Assembly (NCBI GenBank): GCA_023512835.1
Contig: CM042092.1
Location: forward strand, 5,643,293-5,707,292
DNA: 64,000 nt
Reading direction: 5' to 3'
DNA from: Taxillus chinensis
Taxonomy: Eukaryota > Streptophyta > Magnoliopsida > Santalales > Loranthaceae
Each line of letters begins with the position of its first letter. Within the stretch, counting starts at the first letter, position 1. Below the pieces are notes generated by a model, which did not search any database, had not been told where the DNA came from, and worked only from the letters and a program-made list of their open reading frames with translations. The translations under genes and the position numbers were made by a program. Below are positions 12,781-24,296 of the stretch, piece by piece.

Positions 12781-14460
12781 TCATAACATCCCGTTACTTA
12801 TTAAAGTTTATTACTGGGTATGTGGGAGACATATACAATAGATCCACTAATTAGACTAAGTATAAATTTAGTTCACAATCGATGAATGGAGTTTAGAATG
12901 CTCTATTCTTATAATATTGTGGTGCGGACTATTTTCATAGTGTGAATGATTTAATCTAGAGTCATTGCAAAGAGTTTACAAATAGTAGTGTCAGTATGTA
13001 TTTATACATATTGAACAGGACCATGATAGAATAAGTTTTTCAAATAATATCCACTGCATTATATGAAGAACTTTAGATTCTATTATTGTATGACTGATTT
13101 ATAAATTGACTTTAATCTAAACTGTTAGATTAACTCATATCTATAATTTATGTCTTTTGACTTATCAATGAGTGAGAGATTTAGTACTTCAAATACTTCA
13201 ATAATCAATATCTTGGAGATATAATATTATAGATAGTGGGAGCGTCAAGTCAGGTGCGTGGAATCCACTACTTTGCTATACGAAGAGTAATGATATTCTC
13301 GTGTTATTTAATTCAGGATTCTTTGGTGAATCAAGCGCTTGTAATTATATTGAATATAATTTATTATAAATCTTAATTCATGATTCGATCATGTATAGGT
13401 CATCCATTGGAGAATTAATGCTAACACATGGATAAAGATATAATTAGAAAGATTAAACAGAATCTATTAATACATATATCTAATTATAAATATCATAGTA
13501 AGAGATCATATCACTTGGCAATTAGTTGTATCGATGGACAAATTCTATGTCGTAGATTCTTGAAATTATATATGCTTAATCTTAGAGTACAGTTTTAATC
13601 TCTGATCGTGGCTAGGACTAAAAACTAATAAATAATAATTTAATTGATTAATGAGATTAATTAATTAAATATTATTTATTAGAGGTTTGATTAAATGAGT
13701 CTATTTGGTCACTCTAGTTAACACTGTTTATTCTTGTATGAAGTACTGGATCATTGTGAGATAATTCTATGGCCGTATTTAAAAGATAATTATTTAACGT
13801 GTGTCAATATATATTTAAGAGTTAAATATATATTACATGATTAATTATTTAATTAGATTAAATAAATAATAATAAATATTTTATTAATTTAATGTGATTA
13901 AATGAATAATTATATTATTTATTTATTTAATAAATAAATAATATTATATATTTATTTATTTAATTGTATTACGTAATAATCATATAATTTAAAGAGTTTA
14001 AATAATAAGTGTTATTATTATTTAACTAAATGAGCGTATGCGTAATAGCACAGAGGTAACTTTAGGTCTATAAATATATGCATAGCCTATTAGGTTAAGT
14101 GCATGTGTGCAATTGTTGACGGCCAAGAGAAATAGAGAGAGTGACAAGTGATGGCTAACCCTAGCATAGGTTGTGTTTCTATTCTTTAATTCAATAGTAC
14201 CCTTACCCTGTGTCCCTTGAGAAGGTGAATAGCAGATAAGACTACTTGGTGATTGAATCCAAGAGGCTATGAGGATGATCAAATGCTGGTCGTGAGTTCG
14301 TTCTTGGATGGAAAACAAGAAGGTTTTTGATTTACTGATTTTCAGGTAGGTTTTTTCTTTTTGCTCTTGGCATAATTAAATTAATTGATTCATGTTTAAA
14401 TTTTGGTGTTTGTTTGTTGGAATAAATTTTTTAAAATATGTTTCCGCTGCGATTAATCGT
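12781..14460 (+). mobile_element. LTR-like retroelement remnant with TATA box
   Basis: This non-coding stretch holds a promoter-like TATAAATATATGCAT at about 14070, preceded by GTAATAGCAC. The same arrangement recurs inverted at 45330-45560, including the preceding (ATTT)n tract and following words such as AATTGT, so it belongs to a dispersed family. A TATA box in a repeated non-coding block is what an LTR U3/R boundary would look like. No coding domain, primer-binding site or clear TG/CA ends with target duplication were found, so element type and ends are uncertain. Confidence 0.45.
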
Positions 14461-14839
14461 TAACCCTATTCTAGCAATTCAACAAGAAGAAGTACACACA
14501 CATACTTGAGCAAACACATCTTTTGAGAGAAAAACATTGAGTTGTAAGAGTTGTTTCTCATGACATTTTGATTTATACTATTCATTCCAGTCATCAAAAA
14601 GTAAGAACCACAAACTTAAGCAACTCCCTCAATTCGCTTAAGTTACTTTACTATTTTATTATTTTAATTATTTAGAGAATTAAAGTATTATATTACTTGT
14701 AATAACATAAATTGTAATTTTCTATTGACAATTTTCGTAAATCAATAATTTATTGTATTAATTATAATAGTTAAAGCAATTCTAAGATTACAATGTATAT
14801 TTTCTTCACACGGATAGATTTATTTAAATATAGAGAGCT

Positions 14840-15500
14840 ATTTTGTACATTCAACTCCAACATTATTCTTTAATTTACTTATATTTTTATTAAAATATTA
14901 TTTTAAAATGTTAAAGTGACCTCGTTTTAATTAAAATAATGTCGGTTGAAATGCTAGGTTTAGCTTGGGCATTGTGGTCGTCGCAAACGTAGCTGATGAA
15001 GCGCAGGGCCTATGCCAACACCCACCACACTGCCTCCAACGAGATCAACACCTCCTCTGCTAGGTCGAGGTATTCTCTGACAAGATCGCTACTGTCGATC
15101 CCGGTGACATCTGAGTACAATAGAAATGAGGACGAGTTGGTCAAACTCACACAACACCAATTGCTGCAGAGATGCTATCTCCAGTTACCGGATTGTGCGA
15201 CCTAACCAAAACACTTCCCTCGATCTCGCTAGCAACAGATCTCACCTGGACATTGCTGCCGTTGTGATCATGGCATTAAGGTTTAAGTTTGGAGGAGAGT
15301 GTAGCAAAGAGAGAGAACATAGACAAGAGAGCATCGCGGAGAAAAAAAAGCATTGAGAGAGAGAGAGAGACGAGAGAGGAGAGAGGAATTTAAAGAAAAT
15401 AATATATGAATAATGGACTGTCTCTTTAAATGTGAAAAGTTACTATATTATTTTTCAGATGTAGAAAGTCATATGAAGAGCCTGTTGGAGCATAAATTTA
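14840..15500. other. GC-rich insert with CTCCAACA-like inverted ends, possible gene-capturing MITE
   Basis: The central part (about 14950-15370) is distinctly GC-richer than its surroundings and ends in a GA-rich tract, like the PDI insert at 5 kb. Near the edges are CTCCAACA (about 14852) and TGTTGGAG (about 15483) in inverted orientation. I could not find a clean target duplication, and no translation matched a protein I recognise on either strand. It is listed as a candidate only. Confidence 0.35.
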
Positions 15501-16030
15501 AAGTTTTGTTTTCTATATCTAAATAATAAAGAGTGTGTTGGAGATTAAGGATTAAAATACACATTTTATCTACTTCATTTTTTATTTAAGAAATAATACA
15601 CAATTTTTTCATTTTTACTTAACACATTTATGGATTAAAATTTATTTTTTTAAGCGTGGACATTTATAGTAAATCTATTCAGTTTCTCTAAATTTTCTTA
15701 TGAGACCAACAATAGAATTTTATTTAAAAAATTGAAATTATTTTTATATACTCAAACTCTCAGAGAGTCAAAGTCTCAAAATAATACTTGTGGATTTGTG
15801 TTCAATTGAAATTATCTTATCTATCATATATCCACTGGAAGAGGACTTCCACCATTCATCTCAAATCTACCCCCACTTGCCCGCGTCCCTGTCTCTCGCG
15901 CACACAAACACACACACTTCACTTCTTTCTCTTACCCTGATATTAACATACAGACTGTTGCATCAATCAGAACTCCGATACCATCATCTCTCCCGTAAAA
16001 CCCTAACCCTAATTTCCCTCATCTGATTCA
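15501..16030. promoter_or_regulatory. Upstream region and 5' UTR of CYP38
   Basis: AT-rich DNA grades into a C/T- and CA-rich leader just before the CYP38 start codon (about 15870-16030, with cacacaaacacacaca and aaaccctaaccctaa). A telomere-motif-like aaccctaaccctaa lies about 25 nt upstream of the ATG; such telo-box motifs are common in 5' regions of plant housekeeping and plastid genes. Individual promoter elements are not assigned. Confidence 0.45.
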
Positions 16031-19000
16031 ATGGCTTCGTTGATTTCCTGCAACTCACCACTCGCTTCTTCCTCCTCTGATTCCAGACGAGTCTGCTCAA
16101 GTCAAGATGTGCTCCACCAGCGATTCGCCACCGCGAGATCGCTGAACAGCGCTTGGACTCGACGGCGTTTCGGAACTAGGTGTTGTACTTCTTCCCCAAG
16201 CACACGTCCATTTCAGTTTCAGTGCAAACAGGTACAGTGTCGCTGTCTTCTCAGATCTTTTCCCGATCCGCAATTGCAACGTCATTTATAATCTTCCATT
16301 TGAGCTGCAATTTAATGATTGAAATTTCCATTGTTCTCTGCTTTCGATTTGATTTGTTTTGTTTTGTTTTTTGTGATGAAAGACAGTAAATTGCTAAGAC
16401 TGCTGTTTTTGCAGCGATCTCATGGACTTTATTATAAATCATTTTGTCAATGATGCAAAGGAATTTGTTTTTGTTTCTTGAATTGGATGCTGTGAAATGA
16501 GTATGTATAAGTGGGTTGGCGCGATGTAACATACATTTCAATTTTCTCAGCGGAAAGGATGGTCGTCCGCCTTGAAGGATTGTGCCATTTCTATAGCTTT
16601 GGCGGTTGGGCTTATAACAGGAGTGCCTGTCTTGGATGGCTCTTTCAATGCCGCCCATGCAGCTATTCTGGCATTGCCGGACATCTCCGTTTTAATATCT
16701 GGTCAGCCAATCAAGGACCCCGAAGCATTGTTGAGATACGCTCTACCTATTGACAATAGAGCTATCAGGGAGGTTCAAAAACCACTTGAAGATATCACAG
16801 ATAGCCTCAAAATTGCTGGACCCAGGGCGCTTGATTCGGTAGAAAGAGTAAGATACCTGGAGATTTTTCATACTTTTTTATTGCTTAGAAACTAATAATT
16901 ATATTCTTTGCAATGATATTTTTGGCTAGTTACATTGACATGGGTAGCAAGCAGTGATTGGTGTTTGCTTTGGATGAAAATTTAGAACTTGAGGCAGGCT
17001 TCTCGAGCTCTGAATCAGGGGGAATATCTAATTGTATCTGGAATAGCTGAATCGAAGAAGGACCATGGAAAGGAATTGCTCAACAAGCTAGAAACCGGAA
17101 TGAATGAGCTCCAACAACTTGTTGAAGATAAAGATAGAGATGCTGTAGCCAGTAAGCAAAAGGAGCTACTTCAATATGTTGGAGGGTGAGTATGCACACA
17201 CACACGGTCAAAGGATATGTTAAAAATTATGTACCTCAAACACTTAGCATGTTGGCCAGTTCGTGTGAATGTTGTTGTTGGGTCATAATGGTTCCAGTCT
17301 TCCAGAAGATATGGCAAACACTATGGAGGTTTTGTGACCCCAACTATTACTGTAAACTTTGCTCAATAGGTATTCAAAATATTAAAAGATCATCGTTCAG
17401 CCAAAGTGGGGAAGTTGGTTAGTTGGGTCCAACTGCCCCCTAAAGAATTAAATTTGGGGCCCTAGCCCCTACCTACCAGGAAACTTTGCAGCCACTTGAG
17501 AAACTAGACTACACAAATTCACTAGTCCTGTTCTTTTAGCTATGGTACCCTGTTATATGCAGAGGCCCTTAATCTTGTTAAAGGTTGTCTTCTGAAAATT
17601 GTCAATTCTAATTATGGAGTTATGAAACATGCTAATTAGATTAAGGTACCCTATCTACTAGAGTCCCATATTAAGATTTGCTAATGTCCTTGTGCCGATT
17701 TAAAGTAGTAATAATCTGGCGATGGCCTGAAGTGTCTGTTTATATTATGTAAGACTCCAGTAGTCCTCTTGCTGGGCTTGTCTATCATATGCTGGCTCAA
17801 GTTTCTTTGAAGAACACTGTGCCCATGAGCCCATCATATCCTGGCTTGAATTCCTTTGATGACAATGAACTGTGTCAGTGGGGTGTGTGCTAGATTACTA
17901 AATTTGAATAAAATATTAATGGCACTGTGCTACTTCTGTTAGAACTGTTCCTACTTCTAGTGAAAGTCCATGAGGGACTTGTGGAAGTCAGCTGTGGTAA
18001 AGTAAACTATTCTCATATGCACCCTTGTCATTGACTGCAGCTGAGATCTTCCTGGGGCATTGGGTTTCTGCAGTGTTGAAGAGGATATGGTGGATCGCTT
18101 CCCATATGAAGTGCCTGAAGAATATCAAAGTATGCCATTGCTGAAGGGGAGAGCAACCGTGAATATGAAAGTCAAAGTCAAAGATAATCCTAATTTAGAT
18201 GTGTGTGTCTTCCGCATTGTCTTGGATGGTTACAATGCCCCGGTAACTGCTGGGAATTTTGTAGATTTGGTTGAAAGGCACTTCTATGATGGCATGGAAA
18301 TTCAGAGAGGTGAGTTGTTTTAAGTTACTTGTTCTTTTGTGCATTTAGAGTTAAATATGTAGAACATAACCCCAAAAAACAATATATATATATATACGTG
18401 TATATATAGAGAGAGAGACATGTACCATGTTCATGTTCAGGCATAAACATTTTTCCCTTTTTTTCCTTTTGTCTTGCAGCGGATGGTTTTGTTGTTCAGA
18501 TGGGAGATCCCGTAGGTCCTGCAGATGGTTTCATCAATCCTGGTACAGAAAAAACTCGAACAATACCATTGGAAATCATGGTGACTGGGGCCACAAAGCC
18601 TGAATATGGAGCTACCTTGGAAGTAAGCATTTATGTTCAAAAGTTGTTATGCAAAATAATAAACTGTGACACACGAAAATACAATGCAATAAGAATCTAG
18701 CAGAGACCAAAAATCGATTTTGTTGAAACATTGTGTCATATTGCCTTCTATTTGTTGTTTCATGGATGATTCTTAGATATGCATTTTGTGTGGCACGGAT
18801 GTTAGTATTCCCCTTCATGTTATTCTGTTTTTAACTTTTTAAAGAAAGTTATTCTGTTTTTAACCTCCAATTGATTACAAGTCTTCGTTCTTTAACCATG
18901 GTGACAAGCCTTCGTTTTTTGAAACAAATTATGATGGTTCGTGCGTTTGAGCAGGAACTTGGTCTGTACAAGGCCCAAACAAGACTTCCTTTCAACGCGT

Positions 19001-19339
19001 TTGGAACAATGGCCATGGCCAGAGATGTGAGAACTCTATTTCACAGTTGTTGCGAATCTGTATTTGAAGTTTCGTTATTCAACTTCAATATTTTGTTCAA
19101 ATTCTTGACAGGAGTTTGAGAACAATTCTGCTTCAAGCCAGGTGTTTTGGCTTTTGAAAGAAAGCGAACTAACACCTAGTAATGCCAATATTTTAGATGG
19201 GCGGTACGCTGTGTTTGGCTATGTAACAGAAAATGAGGATTACCTGGCAGATCTCAAAGTTGGTGATGTCATTGAGTCGATTCAGGTGGTGTCTGGCCTG
19301 GATAATCTAGCCAATCCAAGCTATAAGATTGCTGGCTAA
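16031..19339 (+). CDS. CYP38: CYP38 / TLP40 thylakoid-lumen cyclophilin, 458 aa
   Basis: This is a lumenal immunophilin-type protein needed for photosystem II assembly and repair. Exons are 16031-16231, 16551-16847, 16986-17185, 18074-18309, 18480-18622, 18955-19026 and 19112-19339, all with GT-AG introns and continuous frame. Residues 1-67 are Ser/Arg-rich, a chloroplast transit peptide. A hydrophobic lumen-targeting segment follows (about 79-95) and ends AHA at 102-104 before the mature start AILALPD. Residues about 105-232 form the helical N-terminal domain ([20 protein letters not shown]), and from about 258 ([19 protein letters not shown]) comes the cyclophilin-like domain with [38 protein letters not shown] and [10 protein letters not shown]. 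It is slightly longer than Arabidopsis CYP38 (about 437 aa). It is convergent with the kinase gene downstream. Confidence 0.95.
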
Positions 19340-20411
19340 GAACCTCAGACTGCTCAAGCTGCCAATGTAATTTTTCTAGGCACTTCTGAGACCACTTTAC
19401 TTTCTTTTTTTTAAAGCATTTAACAGTCAATCTCATGGAAAAGACTGTCATTGTATGAATGCTAAAAATTGTAATTCTTTTGTTTAAGCTTCTTTGTTTT
19501 TCGTTTTTTTTTTTTTTTGGGTTGAAATCGCCGACAATCTCAATTTGTGGTTTAGAAGCACAAGATTAGAAACTTCAAAATGGGTAAATTTAGTTATAAT
19601 TTGTAAATTACAAGCGCTTTGCACAAGGTGTAGGATGGCATCCTGTGATTGGATCACAGATGCCACATCGTAGTGCCTGCAAGATGATTCGGGAAATTGA
19701 TTACTAATAGACATTAACTTCTCCACGAACTTATAAAAAAAGTATATATATGTATATATACACACACAAGTACGGGATGCGTGCAAGCGCACTTGGTTAG
19801 AAAGTTTCATGAGGTCCCGTGATTGGAAATGAAAACAGTTTTATGGTTAAGTGATCGAATTGTACATCGTGTTTTAAGTGATCTACTCAACGTATGTACA
19901 TGCACTTCATGTAGTAATTTTCAAAACTTCAACACACCCACACAACTTAGTATTCATAACTAAAAGTGGTAATAAAAACTATAACGCCACACTCTAATCA
20001 TCAATAGAATCCAATGTTTGAATTATTTCGTATTTAGGACAGATCAGCCCCAGGCTACATGAAGCTCTTGTTACATTAAGGTTCTTAGGCCATACCCATC
20101 AGGACTGACCAATCATTCAGATACACGACCCCTTTTTTTTCCAAAACCCATAAATAGAAGGGAAGAAGAAAGAAAAGCTACACAGCATCCATTTTCGGAT
20201 GAAGAGAAAAGACATTGCACAGCTCCGATTAGTAGCATATAGTACCCTTCATGATCCTGTATCCCATCAGTCTAGACTCTAGATCCCAGCTTTCCACCTT
20301 AAATACAACCTGGATTTTTTTGATACTTCGCCTTTGGAGTTTGGACCATCTTTCTTGCTCACTCTTGTCGGTTCTTTAACAAGGAAATGTAGGCCATCCA
20401 TTAAAATTTCT
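19340..20411. other. Convergent intergenic spacer between CYP38 and the kinase gene
   Basis: It contains the two 3' flanks. There is a T16-type homopolymer near 19504 and an alternating tatatata/cacaca stretch near 19742-19767. No gene or transposon ends are visible. Confidence 0.6.
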
Positions 20412-23400
20412 TCAGGGTCCCCGATGCCTGCGAAACCATGGACAGACACACTTTTGGGACTGATCACTAGGGATCATGCCTCCCCCTTTTGATGTGTCAA
20501 TAGCCTCCAACATGGACACCACCTCATCCATCTCAGGCCGCTTGTCTGGGTTAGCATCCCAGCATCGCCTCATCACATTTGCAAGTGAGCTAGGGCAACA
20601 TCGAGGTATCTCAGGCCTCAGATTCTGTATCACTAGCATTTTAGCATACAATAGGGCAGCCAAAGATATACAATGTAATGAACAGAAACTTTTCAGATCA
20701 GTCAAAACTATCATGGGTTTTGTGATATACAAACCAATAATGTACCATTGGCATATTAATTTGAGGTACATCTTTAAATACTAGAAGCACAATTTAAAGT
20801 TCTAATACCTGGCGGACAACAGCCGAAGTCACCTCCGAGAAGCTGAGGTCAGGGTAGGGCATGTCGCAACAGTATATTTCCCACAAACAGATGCCAAAAC
20901 TATATACATCACATTTCCTGTTGTAAGGATTGCCATTGAGAACCTGCCACATCCCAAGTTAGTGATAATTGTGCAGAAAAACACGCATCACGTTTGACAG
21001 TACATACATAAACTAAACGCCTAATCAAAGCCAGACTAATACATATTAAACGCACAATTATTTGTCAAGAAAAAATATTCGCAAAATTTCTCAAACCACC
21101 AACCATTAATAAATTCAGCCCAGTACAAACTCCGAAGTTGACATCATAACCCCTATCAGATTTGCGCAAAAAATTATTCATTGAAAAATTATGGAGAATG
21201 CCCTACAAACTCGGAAACTAAAGTCCCTTATTAACTAGGGGGGCTTGCATCCAAGTCATAGTTACATCAAGACAAAACAAATTATTAAGACAAAAGAAAT
21301 TGGCATGCTGACTAGGAAGCAATGAATGTCAAATAGGTACTCATTATCAAGTATGAAGAAAAAAAGGGTGGGAGCTTAGATCAAGTAGTCATCCAAGAGA
21401 GTGCAAGCAAGTGAAAATGGAAAGAGAACTATCACTTATACCTCCGGAGCCATGTAACCAAGGGTTCCAGTCTCGCCAGTCATGTCATTAGGATTAGAAG
21501 CCTCAACCCGAGCAACCCCAAAGTCAGCTATTTTTAAGGTCCGACTCTTGTCCAAAAGCATATTCTCTGTTTTCACATCTCTATGAACAATCTTTTTTGA
21601 ATGGAGATAGCTCAACCTAACAGAAAAATACCATAATTCTTTATATGTTGGAAACAAAAGGTACTCTAAGATAAATGTACATTGTCGTGGATCATTCACA
21701 AAACTTTAAAATATTTAGATTTTGCCTTCAGTCCAATACCCAATAGCAGATGCATCCAATACCATTGTACCTAAAGGCACCTCTAAGCAATGTTTAGTTG
21801 GAAAGATCAATAATTCATGTGTCATGCATGGTATTGTACATGGTTTGCTTAGATTTGTTTGAAAGGGTATTGTACACTTCCAGTACTAGACTGAAGCCAT
21901 AATCAAATATTTTTACGGAATAAGTTTGACAAGGAAACATTTATCAAACGAAGTAAAGTAGTGACAGGGCATGAGTGTCAGACCCTCGAGAAAGATCTAA
22001 TGCAAGTTGGACAACCACTTTAAAAGCCAGTTTCCTTCTCCGATTTTTTATAAGGAATGACTTCAATTCACCCCCAGGAAGATATTCAACAACAACACAA
22101 CAAATGTTACTTGGCATGCCAATATGACCATTCTCTGTTTGTATGTTTAGATCCGTTGCACCCATTGTGGCACCTATAAACTGCAAAATAGTTGAAGAGA
22201 TTAGTTTAAAGATATTTAAGGTAACTTTGAAATTAAATCAAAGAGACAATACTATCTTAGCATTTACATAACTAAGAATGGAAGTAACAAAAAATGAGTT
22301 AAGAGGTTGTCCTGAAACATCTAAAGTCATAAATCAAAACAGTAGACACAATAACTGATGAATCCATTGGGTGAAATCTAGTTCTAATTATTACTTGGTT
22401 TTGAAGGCAATAAGGAAGAGACTAATGTCAAGATTTCAGAGGCTAGCGTGAGGACTATAAAAGCATATACAAAACCCTAACTTCATAAAACCATGTTGTG
22501 CACCTTACTCCATTGTGAGGAGATGTTTCAAAAGGCATATCTAAATTGTAAATGTGCTAGCAACTTGCTTTTTCAAGTGCTATTCGAAATATAACCATGC
22601 TTCACTAGTTCAATTGTATACTTGTTTGAAAGTAGATGTTGGGGAATTGGACTATATTCATTAAAAAAAATCATAGAATCAAGAAGCAAAACAAAACACA
22701 TGCACATTTATCTTCCAGAACTCATACATAGTCAATACATTTAATAACCATGAGAATCTAGAGTTCCAAATCAAAAAAAAAAAATCAACAATTTCAGCAT
22801 CTTCCCTGTACCCAACGCACAAAAAACACAAATGTGCATCCTAAACGGAAATCAAAAAACACTACAGGAATGACTAAAATTGGAGTATACGTAGATTTCA
22901 AATAAATTCCTTAAGACTCAAAGTGACAACTAGATACATGCAGAGAAAATATATTTATATTTAATGAGCTACCTTCGTTACATTGGGGTGGTCAAGCTTA
23001 TGCCAGACAGCAACTTCTTGTGTAAAAGCAGCCCTAAGCGAAGCTATTTCTGCATCAGTCCTGTGGCCTTCTTCCCCCCAATCAAGAAGTTTAACTGACA
23101 GGAAAAAGAAAAGTTAGAAGTGGTCAAAAAAAATGTTAACCGGTTGACTAACTATGGCAACTACTACAATGACCGAATAAAATGTGCACAAATAATCACA
23201 TTCAGCAATGAATTTTGATAGTGGAACATTGCAGATGGCTCGTCTTTGTAGCTAATTCAAAATAACGGGAGAATGCTTTGATTGATTGATTGCTTTATCA
23301 ATCTGACATGTTTTTTAGAGCTTACAGCAACACATTAGTCTATCACCCATGTTAATCTAATTGTTTTTAACATGTAGCTTTTTATCCCAAATACAAAAAT

Positions 23401-24251
23401 AAATGGATGAATAAAAGAGAGAAAGAAATAAGAGGCACTAAAAAGTGATAAAATCAATAATCCAAAGCCAAAAAAATGGAAGACTGAGAAACTTGACTGC
23501 GAACTCGAACAGTGAATTTACGGGTGCTTGTGATGCTGCAAGGGACACACACAGATCACTGCATTAAAACCAACATGTTGTCTTAAATAAAGTGATGGAT
23601 CAGAGAGATAAAGAATCGATAATTCAAAGTCAAAAAACATGAACGCTTGGGAGGGCGATCAATATTGGCACAGTTGACTGGCATGTCGCCACCTCAACGC
23701 CAACAGTGAACATATGAGGCTGGCTAGATTTACAAGGGGCATTCATGATAGATCACTGCATGAAAATCAACACGCTTCCTTAAAATCCAATTAACACAAC
23801 AGGACAAATCAGATGAACTAATCCAACACCAGACCTCCACAAAGTCAAAAGAAACTCTCGAAATCATCCCCAATCCCATCGTTGGAAACAAAAAAACCAA
23901 ACCCATTTTGCAGAAAAACAAAAAACAAACAAAACCCGTCTTAAGACAAACAAAAACAAGCCAAGAGAACTAAAGTTCAGAAAGAGAGAGAGAGAGAGAG
24001 ACCTGCCACGTCTTGGCCGTCGTAGACACCACGATGGACGGTACCGAAGGTGCCTCGAGCGATGACAGTCCTGATGACCAGCTTGGAGGGATCAATCTCC
24101 CACTCCTGCCTGGAAGGCCTCCCGGCGGTGACGGCCAGCTCTTTCTTCTTCTCCATCGTCCATGCTCTGCTCAGATGCCTCTGTAGCTGCTCGTCCAAGC
24201 TCTTCAGATCTATCTGATCTGCCCGAACGAATCCACCGTCACTGCTCTCCT

Positions 24252-24255
<4 letters not shown>
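20412..24255 (-). CDS. CBC1: Raf-like MAPKKK-type protein kinase, CBC1/CBC2/MRK1 group, 364 aa
   Basis: A soluble Ser/Thr kinase of plant Raf group C. Exons on the minus strand are 24255-24003, 23094-22973, 22180-21984, 21616-21442, 20943-20809 and 20624-20412. Landmarks are the N-terminal DQIDLKSLDEQLQRHLSRAW, glycine loop IARGTFGTVHRG (about 66-76), catalytic Lys in VAVK (86), HRDVKTENML (202-211), DFG (222-224), GTLGYMAPE, and C-terminal CVCPWFRRHRGP with cysteines that could be lipidated. All catalytic residues are present. An upstream in-frame ATG (24318) would add only a (RE)n stretch coded by the CT microsatellite, so the ATG before KESSDGGF was chosen. In Arabidopsis CBC1 and CBC2 act with HT1 in guard cells in blue-light and CO2 control of stomatal opening. 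The position next to CYP38 favours CBC1 orthology, but MRK1-type paralogs are close. Confidence 0.85.

Positions 24256-24294
<39 letters not shown>
24256..24294. repeat. (CT)n microsatellite in the kinase 5' leader
   Basis: A pure CT run lies immediately upstream of the kinase start codon, so the transcript would carry a GA-rich 5' UTR. A second GA run (about 23982-24000) lies just inside the first intron, touching the donor, and a further CT/CA cluster lies at about 24560-24640. Confidence 0.9.

Positions 24295-24296
<2 letters not shown>

Noticed and set aside
11417..14481. A single solo LTR with TGTTG...CAACA ends
   Set aside because: The candidate ends have no matching 5-bp target duplication and the span is too heterogeneous.
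16251..16658. 135-codon minus-strand frame over CYP38 intron 1
   Set aside because: It crosses an intron/exon boundary antisense to CYP38 and has no domain.
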